Source: Ectobacillus panaciterrae DSM 19096
Lineage (GTDB): Bacteria > Bacillota > Bacilli > Bacillales > Bacillaceae_G
Assembly: GCF_000430785.1 (NCBI RefSeq)
Contig: NZ_KE387250.1
Span: forward strand, 44,204-94,439
Direction of reading: 5' to 3'
Length of the DNA: 50,236 bases
This document shows positions 8,004 to 16,115 of this stretch, one piece after another. The position numbers were made by a program, and so were the translations under genes. The notes beneath the pieces were generated by a model. It made no database searches. It saw nothing but the letters and a program-made list of their open reading frames with translations, and was not told the origin of the DNA. The number at the start of each line of letters is the position of its first letter. Positions within the stretch are counted from its first letter, which is position 1.

Positions 8004-8879
8004 ATGAGACTAGCAACGGTTCAAAGAGACGGAAGAGAAACGGCTGCACTTATTGCCCGTGATGGGGTTTTATTGCTTGAAGATTTAAATCAGGAACTTA
8101 ATCAGGAATGGTCAACGAATTTATTTGAAATCATTCGTTCCGGACAATTAGATAGAATGAAGCAGTGGTATAAAACAGAAGGTAAAAATAGAGTGGAAGA
8201 ACTCGGAGCTATTAAGATCCCCTTTCAAGAAATAAAGTATGGACCTCTATATCGTCATCCAAGGAAGATCTGGGGAATCGGTTTGAATTATGTGGAGCAT
8301 GCAGCTGATTTAAGCGAAAAGGCACCCAGCACAGAACCTGCTAGCTTTATGAAGCCGGACACCACTATTATAGGACCTCATGATACCATTGAGATTCCTT
8401 TGCAATCTGACAGAACTACCGCGGAAGCAGAACTGGGAATCATTATTGGAAAAGAGTGCAAAGATGTATCAGAAGAGGATGCGCCTAATGTGATTGCGGG
8501 CTTTACAACGATTATCGATATGACAGCAGAGGATATTTTGCAGGTAAATCCTAGATATTTGACTCGCTCCAAAAGTTTCGATACGTTCTTTAGTTTTGGG
8601 CCTCACTTGGTTACTCCTGATGAAGTTAATGATGTATTAGATTTGAATGTATCTACCGTAATCAATGGTAATATTCATCGGAAAAATGTTGTTTCCAATA
8701 TGACATTCCGCCCATGGTACCTCGTATCCTTCCATTCTAAGGTAATGAAATTGTTGCCTGGTGATATTATCTCTACCGGTACGCCAGGAGCTGTCGTCAT
8801 CCGTAATGGGGATATTGTAGAATGTCACATTGATGGATTTGAGAAATTAGTGAATCCAGTAAAAGATTTAAAAGCTTAG
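8004..8879 (+). CDS. Fumarylacetoacetate hydrolase (FAH) family protein
   Basis: The protein has 291 residues. An N-terminal approximately 80-residue domain (MRLATVQRDG...) precedes the FAH catalytic fold, which starts near PRKIWGIGLNYVEHA. Metal and catalytic features are visible: the His in NYVEHA, the acidic pair in AEAELGIIIG (E-x-E), and the Asp in IDMTAED. LLPGDIISTGTPGAV is the classic family signature. Members hydrolyse or decarboxylate beta-diketo acids, or act as acylpyruvases, 2-hydroxyhepta-2,4-diene-1,7-dioate isomerases and oxaloacetate decarboxylases. The exact substrate cannot be read from sequence. GACGAGGAGGA precedes the ATG. It heads a three-gene unit (FAH, SDR, VOC; 26 and 48 bases apart) under the perfect operator. 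Confidence 0.9.
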   Translation: MRLATVQRDGRETAALIARDGVLLLEDLNQELNQEWSTNLFEIIRSGQLDRMKQWYKTEGKNRVEELGAIKIPFQEIKYGPLYRHPRKIWGIGLNYVEHAADLSEKAPSTEPASFMKPDTTIIGPHDTIEIPLQSDRTTAEAELGIIIGKECKDVSEEDAPNVIAGFTTIIDMTAEDILQVNPRYLTRSKSFDTFFSFGPHLVTPDEVNDVLDLNVSTVINGNIHRKNVVSNMTFRPWYLVSFHSKVMKLLPGDIISTGTPGAVVIRNGDIVECHIDGFEKLVNPVKDLKA

Positions 8880-8905
8880 TAGAAATCTAATAGAGGTGAA
8901 TAGAT

Positions 8906-9691
8906 ATGGAACTGAATCTAACCCATAAGGTTGCACTTGTTGTCGCATCAAGTCAGGGACTTGGAAAAGCTATAGCATCGCAGTTAGTTAAAGAAGGGGT
9001 ACATGTGATGTTAACGAGCCGCGACGGTACAAAATTGGAGAGTGTGCAAAAAGAGTTACAGGAATTACAGGGTGGAAGGGTCGCTTATCATCAGGCTGAT
9101 ATTACCAAAGCGGAAGACATACGATTGTTAGTGCAAGCAACACGAGAGGTGTTTGGTAGGATCGATATTGTAGTGAATAATGCGGGTGGACCTCCCGGAG
9201 GAACGTTTGAACAGTTCACCGATGAGGATTGGCAAAAAGCATTCGAACTGAACTTGTTGAGTTATATTCGAGTCATTCGAGAAGTTCTGCCTGAATTAAA
9301 AAAAGTGGGCGGTCGAATTATTAACCTGGCCTCCTCATCGATTAGACAACCGATTCCAGGACTGATCTTATCCAATACCTTCCGTTTGGGAATTGTAGGG
9401 CTCACCAAAACTATAGCAGAAGAATTGGCACCTTATAATATCTTAGTCAATACCGTTGCTCCAGGGAAAATTAGTACTGATAGGACAGCGTTCATTGATC
9501 AAATGAAAGCCAGTAAAATAGGTGTGACTAAAGAAGATATTGAAGAAGAAACGAAGAAATCCATACCTCTTAAACGTTATGGAACTCCGGAAGAGTTTGC
9601 CAATGTGGTGACATTTCTGGTGTCCGATGCCAACACCTATATGACTGGGAGTTCCTTCTTGGTTGATGGTGGCATGATAAAATCCATCTAA
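8906..9691 (+). CDS. SDR-family protein lacking the canonical Tyr-x-x-x-Lys
   Basis: This is a short-chain dehydrogenase/reductase fold of 261 residues. The nucleotide loop reads VVASSQGLGKAIA in place of TGxxxGxG, NNAGGPPGG is present, and the C-terminus has VTFLVSDANTYMTGSSFLVDGG. Where classical SDRs carry YxxxK the sequence is ILSNTFRLGIVGLTK, so the catalytic Tyr and Lys are replaced (Ser/Asn and Arg). This deviation is known for a FabG-annotated Bacillales subgroup, whose activity is unclear. GAGGTGAATAGAT precedes the ATG. It is the middle gene of the FAH-SDR-VOC unit. A C-terminal duplicate fragment survives at 11730-11864. Confidence 0.85.
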   Translation: MELNLTHKVALVVASSQGLGKAIASQLVKEGVHVMLTSRDGTKLESVQKELQELQGGRVAYHQADITKAEDIRLLVQATREVFGRIDIVVNNAGGPPGGTFEQFTDEDWQKAFELNLLSYIRVIREVLPELKKVGGRIINLASSSIRQPIPGLILSNTFRLGIVGLTKTIAEELAPYNILVNTVAPGKISTDRTAFIDQMKASKIGVTKEDIEEETKKSIPLKRYGTPEEFANVVTFLVSDANTYMTGSSFLVDGGMIKSI

Positions 9692-9739
9692 AAAATAAGG
9701 GTGAAAATAAAAGAAAGGATAGGCTGAGGGAAAAATACC

Positions 9740-10132
9740 ATGATAAAAAAAGTGGAGCATGTTGCACTAATTGTTCGTGATATGAATCAGTCAATAGATT
9801 TTTATACGACAATGTTTGGGTTTAAGGTAAGAACAAGAGGAGAAAGCAAAGTAAGAGAAATATGTTTTTTATTCCACGAAAATCAGTCTGGATTTGAAAT
9901 TGAACTGATCCGTGATCTCGTTCCACAGGAATACGCTGAAAAAGGAATCGTTAATCATTTGGCTTTTACAGTAGAAAGTATTGAGACAGCGATGGCTTAT
10001 TATAAGGAAAAGGGAATTTCTTTCCTTTCAGAAACACCCAACATTGCTATCGATGGGGCAAAGACGATATTTTTTTCAGGTCTAAATCAAGAACTGCTTC
10101 AATTAGTTGAGCCGAATCTGAAAAACAAGTAA
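9740..10132 (+). CDS. VOC-superfamily (glyoxalase-like) protein
   Basis: This is a single vicinal-oxygen-chelate domain of 130 residues. The first beta-alpha-beta unit reads KVEHVALIVRDMNQSIDFY with the metal His of VEHVAL. The second unit reads NHLAFTVESIETAMAYY, and the third metal-ligand position falls in ELLQLVEP (Glu). Such proteins act as isomerases, dioxygenases, lyases or binding proteins on small metabolites. The substrate is unknown. It lies 48 bases behind the SDR gene and is the last of that unit. It is not closely related to the two-VOC-domain dioxygenase at 22340. Confidence 0.82.
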   Translation: MIKKVEHVALIVRDMNQSIDFYTTMFGFKVRTRGESKVREICFLFHENQSGFEIELIRDLVPQEYAEKGIVNHLAFTVESIETAMAYYKEKGISFLSETPNIAIDGAKTIFFSGLNQELLQLVEPNLKNK

Positions 10133-10228
10133 TCGAACATGGTGACAAGGTTATTTGTTAGAAGGTTATGACAAATGAATTTGACGATGAGGGAATGTGA
10201 TTTTATCACAAATATATGATCGCAATAA

Positions 10229-10244
10229 AGGTCTGACCATAATA
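10229..10244. promoter_or_regulatory. GntR-like operator upstream of the aminotransferase gene
   Basis: AGGTCTGACCATAATA contains GGTC-T-GACC and the same CATAAT flank as the 7951-7969 palindrome. It lies about 100 bases before the gene. Confidence 0.6.
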
Positions 10245-10342
10245 TTAACGTAATAGATTTTGTTGGCGATCTCCTAATATAAAGTTTATTAATATGGATT
10301 AAATCCTATTTGCAAATTAATCTAAAGGAGGAATTTTAAAAA

Positions 10343-11524
10343 ATGTCTCTTACAATTGCTGAAAGAATCAAAGATATTCCATTTTCTAGCATACGGAAAA
10401 TTTTCGAAGAAGCTGGATGGATGGAAAAAAAAGGGGTAAAAGTGACGCATATGGAGATTGGACGTCCTGACTTCGATACTCCAGAACATATTAAAGAGGC
10501 CGCTAATTTGGCCTTACAGCAAGGACATGTGCACTATACATCAAATAGTGGTATTCAGGAGCTGCGAGCTGCTATAGCAGGAAAGTTGCAACGAGAGAAC
10601 AATATTGAGGTTGATCCTGATGAGGGTGTCGTAGTAACTATTGGTTGTAAAGAAGCAATTGTAGACATTCTCCTGGCATACGTGAATCCAGGTGATGAGG
10701 TTTTAATTCCAGATCCTTCTTGGTTAGAGTATCAGCACAATGTTAAACTGGTGGGCGGGATCCCTGTACTGGTTCCGCTTCATGAAGATAAGGACTTTTT
10801 ATTGGATCCTGAAGAAGTAGCCTCCAGAATAACCAGTAAGACCAAGATGCTGATTTTATGTTCGCCGCACAATCCAACGGGAGCAGTACTTCCTGAAAGC
10901 TATTTAAAAGAGCTAGCGGCTTTAGCGATTAAACATGATCTCTTGGTCCTATCAGATGAAATCTATGAAAAGATCATTTACGATGAAGCTAAACATATAA
11001 GTATAGCTAGTTTACCAGGAATGTTTGAGCGGACAGTTACAGTCAATGGTTTTTCGAAGGCTTATGCAATGGATGGTTGGAGATTAGGGTATGTGGCTGG
11101 CCCTCCTTCGTTAATTCAACCAATTTTAAAAGTGCATCAGTACAATACAACAAGTGCAACCTCTTTCGCGCAGTACGGTGCTGTGGCGGCCTATAATGGA
11201 TCACAAGAACCTGTTGAAGACATGGTGAAGGAATTTGACCGTCGCCGGCGACTTCTAGTGGAAGCATTGAATCAGATTCCCGGTGTACACTGTGTCTTAC
11301 CTAAAGGAGCGTTTTACGTTTTTCCATCTTTTAAAGGTTTTGGAAGGAGTTCTAAGGACCTGGCGACATACCTACTAAGAGAAGCACGTATTGCTTGTGT
11401 TCCGGGATCCGCTTTTGGTGAGGTGGGTGAAGGTCATATACGAATGGCTTTTTCGACGGATTACAATGACATCGAAGCTGCTATAGGACGGCTAAATGAA
11501 TCTCTAATGCAAATTAAAGGGTGA
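10343..11524 (+). CDS. PLP-dependent aminotransferase, class I/II (AspC/aromatic type)
   Basis: This is a fold-type I aminotransferase of 393 residues. Key features are MEIGRPDFDTP near the N-terminus, CSPHNPTGAVL (the Asn that contacts PLP), LSDEIYEKIIYD (Asp-x-x-Tyr), the Schiff-base lysine in NGFSKAYAMDGWRLGY with the phosphate-binding Arg, and the substrate-carboxylate Arg near GHIRMAFS. It transaminates an amino acid with a 2-oxo acid; aspartate, aromatic or branched substrates cannot be separated by eye. The start is ATG at 10343 after TAAAGGAGGAATT. It forms a single-gene unit with the shared operator upstream. It is different from the aminotransferase in the NRPS operon. Confidence 0.9.
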   Translation: MSLTIAERIKDIPFSSIRKIFEEAGWMEKKGVKVTHMEIGRPDFDTPEHIKEAANLALQQGHVHYTSNSGIQELRAAIAGKLQRENNIEVDPDEGVVVTIGCKEAIVDILLAYVNPGDEVLIPDPSWLEYQHNVKLVGGIPVLVPLHEDKDFLLDPEEVASRITSKTKMLILCSPHNPTGAVLPESYLKELAALAIKHDLLVLSDEIYEKIIYDEAKHISIASLPGMFERTVTVNGFSKAYAMDGWRLGYVAGPPSLIQPILKVHQYNTTSATSFAQYGAVAAYNGSQEPVEDMVKEFDRRRRLLVEALNQIPGVHCVLPKGAFYVFPSFKGFGRSSKDLATYLLREARIACVPGSAFGEVGEGHIRMAFSTDYNDIEAAIGRLNESLMQIKG

Positions 11525-11546
11525 TTGAAAAGAGAAGATGAGTAAG

Positions 11547-11668
11547 ACGTATGTGAAAGTCAAAGGTCAATGGATGTACCTATATCGTGCGTTGATTCAG
11601 AAGGAAATACGATTGATTTTTATTTAAGTAAAGCAAGAGATCATAAGGCTGCAAAGCGCTTTTTTTAA
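11547..11668 (+). pseudogene. Fragment of an IS6/IS240-family transposase, frameshifted
   Basis: The translation runs TYVKVKGQWMYLYRA, then after loss of one base DSEGNTIDFYLSKARDHKAA-KRFF. This is the DDE catalytic core (DETYxKVKGxWxYLYRAVDSxG) of IS6-family transposases. Everything else is missing. A GC-rich hairpin (TGCAAAGC...GCTTTGCG) follows at about 11650-11683. Confidence 0.8.
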
Positions 11669-11729
11669 AAGGCTTTGCGGTCTTTTCATATTTCAAAGCC
11701 ATGTGTTGTCACAATGGACAAGAACCTAA

Positions 11730-11864
11730 CCTATGAAGCGTTATGGAGATCCTGAAGAATTTGCTAATGTAATGACGTTCTTAGTATCCGATGCAAATAC
11801 ATATATGATAGGAAGTTCCTTCTTAGTTGATGGAGGTATGTTAAAGTCATCTGATTGGTCCTAA
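11730..11864 (+). pseudogene. C-terminal fragment of an SDR gene, diverged duplicate of the 8906 gene
   Basis: Forty-four codons read MKRYGDPEEFANVMTFLVSD and on to SSFLVDGGMLKSSDWS, then stop. They nearly match the last 40 residues of the SDR at 8906-9691 (LKRYGTPEEFANVVTFLVSD). The frame closes immediately upstream. It lies beside the IS6 relic, so insertion-element recombination probably removed the rest. Confidence 0.8.
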
Positions 11865-12030
11865 AAACTTATGTACAACCGCTTGCTACTAATATTGTAA
11901 ACTCGTGCTTGAGGTACCATTGACTTTCGACCTCAATTCGCAGACAACTTCTGTTTTATCAATATAGTTTATCTAATTCACGTATAATGAGAAATTAAAG
12001 CACTGGATGATAGTAGGAAAGGAGATCTGC

Positions 12031-12586
12031 ATGATGTCTATACGAACTACCAAGACGATAAAGGTACCACAAGACTTGACAAGTGCTTCGTACAAGCACA
12101 AGCAGAAAAGCTTAAAAATACTGGGATTTTCCGTGATCGAATTCTGCTTGCACACACAAGACAGAATGGGGACGATGTTCCTAAAGGACCATCTTTTGCT
12201 GTTCGTTCTTAAGGGAGTTTATACTGTGCGGTTTGGTAATCAGGTGCACACGGTCCGCAGTAAAGAAATGGTGTTTCTGCAAAACTCGATTGCAATCGAG
12301 TATGAAAAATCGGTTGAAGCAGAGTCTGGGTATGTAGGTTTAATGTTTTTCCTAAAGGAAGAGATGCTTGATGAATCCCGTTTCTCTTAACGAGTTGGCT
12401 TATTTATCTGGACGAAGCTTGTCAACGTTCAAGCGTGACTTTCGAAAAATCTACAATACATCTCCGATGAAATGGATTCGTAACCGCAGACTGGATAAAG
12501 CCAAAGAACTTCTGACACATACGTCATTATCCGTATCCGATGTTTGTTTCTCAACTGGCTTCGAAAACATAGCTCATTTTTCCTAA
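12031..12586 (+). pseudogene. AraC-family regulator broken by internal deletion and 3' truncation
   Basis: An intact start (AAAGGAG, ATG at 12031 or 12034) opens an N-terminal cupin-like sensing half (DHLLLFVLKGVYTVRFG, then VFLQNS) that runs to a stop near 12390. In another frame from 12368 the DNA-binding half appears: VSLNELAYLSGRSLSTFKRDF, RRLDKAKELL, VSDVCFSTGFENIAHFS. That is a double-HTH AraC domain. It ends early, right after HFS, where the family continues with the second recognition segment. About 50-60 residues of linker are missing between the halves. The two pieces are unlikely to make a working regulator. Confidence 0.8.
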
Positions 12587-13282
12587 ATCCTCCTTAAGTG
12601 TCGATGTTACGTTTTAATTGCATATTTGTTACACCAATAAATATGTGCTGGTAATAGAGTCGGGTCACTCTTCGATTTCTCCATTGAAAAGGCAGTTGTT
12701 TTCGCCTTATAACGGGAAATCGTGTCCTTTCTCAGTGGTAATAGGTGATACGTTTTGACTTGACCTTCCTAATCATTCCTTTCGTTTATTGTGATGTATT
12801 TCATGTGTTAAGAATATCAGGGATATAGGATCGTTGCTTTGCTTAGAAGCTCAATAAATTTGTTAATTTAGCCCATTTTTTGAATTTTTCTTAACGCTCG
12901 AATGATGACGAAAAACTGGTGTAAGACCATTTACATGAAGAAAAAGCGGAAAATTCCCTCGGGAGGATGCGGTGATCGGGGCGTACCGTATTGGACAAGA
13001 GAATCAGTTGAAAAATTTATGGAAGAGAAACTTATAGAAAAGACTTTAAAAGAATAAGAGCAAACTGCTGATATCCTCTTTACAGTCGGATGGCCAACTC
13101 TCCCTAATCGTTTACACGAAATGGGGAGTAAACCCTCGCTGCACCCTAAAATTGCCGATAACTTGTTGCTGTCAATTCCTTAGCGGGAAGCTCCTGAAAT
13201 TTTGGAATAGTCTTTTTTTTACAAAAATTTAATCTGTTTAATGGGAATGTTTGGTACAATTATAGGTGTGGAGGTGTTTTTT
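12587..13282. other. Gene-poor stretch with small unrecognised open frames
   Basis: I see no recognisable gene. A 40-codon frame (12935-13057) starts MKKKRKIPSGGCGDRG and ends EEKLIEKTLKE without a clear ribosome binding site. It is followed in the same direction by an open stretch around 13060-13183 (IADILFTVGWPTLPN-like start, ending LLLSIP). These could be remains of one frameshifted gene. I do not recognise the family. A TACAAT hexamer at 13255-13260 may be the -10 box of the next gene. Confidence 0.35.
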
Positions 13283-14548
13283 TTGAGACCTGGTGAGAGA
13301 ATTAGACAGCTTAGAATACACAAAAATATGACACAAGGAGAGCTTGTAGAAGGAGTTTGTTCAATTACATATCTAAGTAGGATTGAAAATGGTCAGACTA
13401 GTCCTTCTAAATCTTTTTTAATAGCTGTGGCAAATAAGTTAGGAATTGATCCAGAAGATTTGACGGATGGTGATCGAAAGAGTCGCTTAAAACGGATTTC
13501 GCAAATTATTCAGCAGTATAGGAAGAATAGGGAAATTTGTGAAGAGGATGAATATTTTCTTAGAATTAGTTCGTTGGAAACTTACTCTCATGAAGTATAT
13601 CTTCAAATTTATGCTACATTAATAAGCCTTTATCTTGATAAAAATAAGATGAAAGAAGCAAATTCTATCTATGACTTATCTATTAAATTTATACCAGAAA
13701 CGACTTCTGACGAAGAGAGTATCGATTTCTACTATTATTACGTCAGCTGCGGGAATCTTTATTATTACAAACAAGATTATATCAAATCAAATGAGTTGTA
13801 TGAAAAAGCGGAAAATTTCGTAAAGGAAATAGAGGGCCTAGAGTTAGGTAAACTATATTATAATATTAGTTTGGTGAAACAAAAGCTGATTATAGATCAA
13901 AATATCAGCTTGTATTACTCTAAAAAAGCGTACGAGATTTTTAGTGAATGTGGCCAGGATATAGATATAACAAAAGTGTTGATCACACAAGCTGTTCAAT
14001 ACAATCTAGCAAAGAAGTATAGCAAATCAGTGGATTGTTTACAAATAGCAAACCAAAGGATTAAAGAAAATCCAAATGAGCATCTTCAAGCTATGGTTGA
14101 ATATAACTTTGGACGAGTATATCAAGAACAGGGAGAATATGATAAAGCGATTATCCACTATGAACGCTGTATTGAATTACGGGATAGTATGTCATTAGAG
14201 AGAGAGAAAATCCATTCCTACCAACGGCTGGTACAAATTTATCACAATCTAAAAGATTGGATTAAGGTAAATGAATTTCTTGAAGAAGCCATTCGAATCG
14301 CGAAAGAACATGAATTGACATATAGTTATATTCAATTCCATATGATGAAAGCCACTATCTATAAAGACCGCTTTGATGAGGCAAAATATGAGAAAGAAAC
14401 TCAAAGAATAATAGATCTGGCTATCGAGACTAATCAGATTAGATTGGCAAAAGAAATGGCTAGTAATTTAGGAGATCATTTTGTTGAAAAAAGAGCATAC
14501 AAGAAAGCTGCTGAATACTACAAATTATCTTTAGCTTATGAAGTATAG
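13283..14548 (+). CDS. RRNPP-family HTH-TPR transcriptional regulator (PlcR/NprR-like)
   Basis: The protein has 421 residues. An N-terminal XRE-type helix-turn-helix (residues 1-60: RPGERIRQLRIHKNMTQGEL, SITYLSRIENG) is followed by about 350 residues of tetratricopeptide-like repeats, for example GRVYQEQGEYDKAIIHYERC and AYKKAAEYYKLSLAYE. This is the architecture of the peptide-binding quorum-sensing regulators PlcR, NprR and PrgX. I chose TTG at 13283 because GGAGGTG lies 7 bases upstream; the longer frame from 13241 would run through a probable -10 box. A gene for a small secreted peptide follows 175 bases downstream, as is usual for receptor/pheromone pairs. It is probably the switch for the NRPS operon beginning at 15.1-16.1 kb. 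Confidence 0.88.
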   Translation: MRPGERIRQLRIHKNMTQGELVEGVCSITYLSRIENGQTSPSKSFLIAVANKLGIDPEDLTDGDRKSRLKRISQIIQQYRKNREICEEDEYFLRISSLETYSHEVYLQIYATLISLYLDKNKMKEANSIYDLSIKFIPETTSDEESIDFYYYYVSCGNLYYYKQDYIKSNELYEKAENFVKEIEGLELGKLYYNISLVKQKLIIDQNISLYYSKKAYEIFSECGQDIDITKVLITQAVQYNLAKKYSKSVDCLQIANQRIKENPNEHLQAMVEYNFGRVYQEQGEYDKAIIHYERCIELRDSMSLEREKIHSYQRLVQIYHNLKDWIKVNEFLEEAIRIAKEHELTYSYIQFHMMKATIYKDRFDEAKYEKETQRIIDLAIETNQIRLAKEMASNLGDHFVEKRAYKKAAEYYKLSLAYEV

Positions 14549-14723
14549 ATGAATTACACGTCATCTACAATAGATTTGGAGTAAACATATATATTAAGTT
14601 TGTTTAATGCAGACTGAAAAAATTGATTTAAATGAAGAAAAAAATCGATATATTTTACTTCTTATTTTTAACAGTCCACCTAATATAAATTATATTTAAC
14701 AGATTACGAAGGGATAGAGGAAT

Positions 14724-14849
14724 ATGAAAAAACTATTTTTAGTTCTTATGTTATTTAGTCTGTTAAGTGGAGCTGTTTTAGATTCGAGTGGAAATGAAAT
14801 GGTTAATGAGGTAGCTAGAACATTTGATGATCAACCTGGACCTTATTAA
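14724..14849 (+). CDS. 41-residue secreted pro-peptide, candidate quorum-sensing pheromone precursor
   Basis: This gene is too short for routine calling. The ATG at 14724 follows GATAGAGG. The product starts MKKLFLVLMLFSLLSGAV, a Lys-Lys plus hydrophobic signal peptide. A polar section (SSGNEMVNEVAR) follows, and the C-terminus is TFDDQPGPY. Size, layout and position just behind an RRNPP receptor are those of Phr/PapR/NprX precursors, whose mature 5-10 residue peptide comes from the C-terminal end. A good terminator follows. The mature peptide is inferred to lie within the last 8-10 residues. I know no family member with this exact end. Confidence 0.75.
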   Translation: MKKLFLVLMLFSLLSGAVLDSSGNEMVNEVARTFDDQPGPY

Positions 14850-14893
14850 CAGATTTAAAGGTTTTATAATTTACAATTAAATTTTAATGTATG

Positions 14894-14936
14894 AAAACCT
14901 TGGTGGATTGCGAAATCCGTTAAGGTTTTTTTATAT
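14894..14936 (+). terminator. Terminator after the pro-peptide gene
   Basis: AAAACCTTGGTGGATT pairs with AATCCGTTAAGGTTTT over a GCGA loop, followed by TTTTATATTTTT. It separates the regulator/peptide pair from the biosynthetic operon. Confidence 0.85.
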
Positions 14937-14966
14937 TTTTATCATGTAATTGTAGAGAGTGTGAAT

Positions 14967-15070
14967 AAAGACTATATTCTTTTGTTAAATCGGAAGGGAA
15001 AACTCACATTACGAAATCATTTATTATCATATTAATTTTACTAATTGAACTAAACTTTCGATTACATGTA
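14967..15070. promoter_or_regulatory. First copy of a two-part control region (AAAGACTATAT ... TTACATGTA)
   Basis: AAAGACTATAT lies at 14967-14977 and TTACATGTA at 15062-15070. Both words return before the malonyltransferase gene (15824-15834; 15973-16013). They are candidate sites for the RRNPP regulator. Between them is a start-less hydrophobic open frame (TKSFIIILILLIELNF-like) that may be a decayed second signal peptide. Confidence 0.4.
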
Positions 15071-15112
15071 CTGTTAGATTAAAGAAAATAAATTGGTTTG
15101 AGGTGGTGGGTA

Positions 15113-15802
15113 TTGATATCTGAATTGAATCTAGAATCTGTTTTAAATGATCTAAAGCAAAGTGGAACGCTTGGAGCCATAGGGGATGACTCGCATCTAT
15201 TAAAGCCAGTACAGCTTCCGGAGGTATCTTGTTTTATCAATAAATATAAGGATGATCAATCAGAATCGAAAGAATGGATTCCATATTATTTAATTCATAA
15301 AAACACTTTAGGGCAAATGATTTATGAAGCTTTTGTCTATAAACAAGAGGAATTTAAACAATTTTTCACGCCTGCTATTCTTATTCTTTCGAATAAAGCG
15401 GTGGAGGGATTTAAAACTCCGGGAATTTATTTATTTCATGCTGATGAGGAAAAATATACTTGGCAGGGCGGGATTCCAGATGAATTATCATATTATTTTA
15501 AACTCTTACAAGCCAAATACGATTTAAACCTAGATTTAGCCATAGGCTACTTTGCGAAAAGCCCATGTTTAGGATCTACTACAGCTGAAATGGCAAGTAC
15601 GTTGTTGGCTAGTATGGATCGACTCGCTCAGTTACTCTTACTGCATGGCGGATTGAAAGAATTGAAAACAATCGATTTTTTTCATCATGACTCTCAGGAA
15701 ATATCACCTTCTTCAAATCTTTCTAACCTGATGTGTGTATTTCAATGGATCCAAGAAATAACAAAGAATCACACGGAGTTGGATGCAGTAACAGACGAAT
15801 AA
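15113..15802 (+). CDS. Protein of unknown function at the head of the NRPS locus
   Basis: The protein has 229 residues and I do not recognise a family. TTG at 15113 is chosen because GAGGTGGTGGG sits just upstream (15100-15110); the frame is also open from a TTG at 15098, but that overlaps the site. There is no signal peptide or membrane segment. Visible features are GTLGAIGDDSHLLKP near the N-terminus, TPAILILSNKAVEGF in the middle, GIPDELSYYFKLLQAKYDLN and a hydrophobic helical stretch ASMDRLAQLLLLHGGL. It lies between the pheromone terminator and the malonyltransferase, with the shared control words on both sides, so a role tied to the cluster is likely. Confidence 0.7.
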   Translation: MISELNLESVLNDLKQSGTLGAIGDDSHLLKPVQLPEVSCFINKYKDDQSESKEWIPYYLIHKNTLGQMIYEAFVYKQEEFKQFFTPAILILSNKAVEGFKTPGIYLFHADEEKYTWQGGIPDELSYYFKLLQAKYDLNLDLAIGYFAKSPCLGSTTAEMASTLLASMDRLAQLLLLHGGLKELKTIDFFHHDSQEISPSSNLSNLMCVFQWIQEITKNHTELDAVTDE

Positions 15803-15823
15803 CGACAATTCCATTTTTTAAGT

Positions 15824-16017
15824 AAAGACTATATGTGTTTGTTTTCCTTATTTCTTTACTTCGTTTAGATCTCATTTAAATTCATAGTTTTTCAATGAGA
15901 AAACTGTTATTTAGAAAGAGTGTTTCTCCACAGAAAATAGAACTTAAAAATGGCTCCACGAATCTAGAAAAAATACATGTAATTTTACTTCTTTAATTAA
16001 ACATTTACATGTATGTA
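15824..16017. promoter_or_regulatory. Second copy of the control region before the biosynthetic operon
   Basis: AAAGACTATAT recurs at 15824-15834. AAAATACATGTAA (15971-15983) and TTACATGTATGTATTTT (16005-16021) form a wide inverted pair around TTTAATTAAA. An activator or repressor of the operon could bind here. No gene is seen in 15803-16115. Confidence 0.4.
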
Positions 16018-16115
16018 TTTTATACTTAGCAGTTTTGATTATGCTTGAGTTTAACAAAATTTGGATTTTTTTCGCGCTTGTGAGCAAAAAATTAATTTTT
16101 CAGGAGGATATCCCA

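Noticed and set aside
13241-13282. N-terminal extension of the RRNPP regulator (MGMFGTIIGVEVFF)
   Set aside because: It runs through a probable -10 box and the GGAGGTG site, and the family starts at the HTH.
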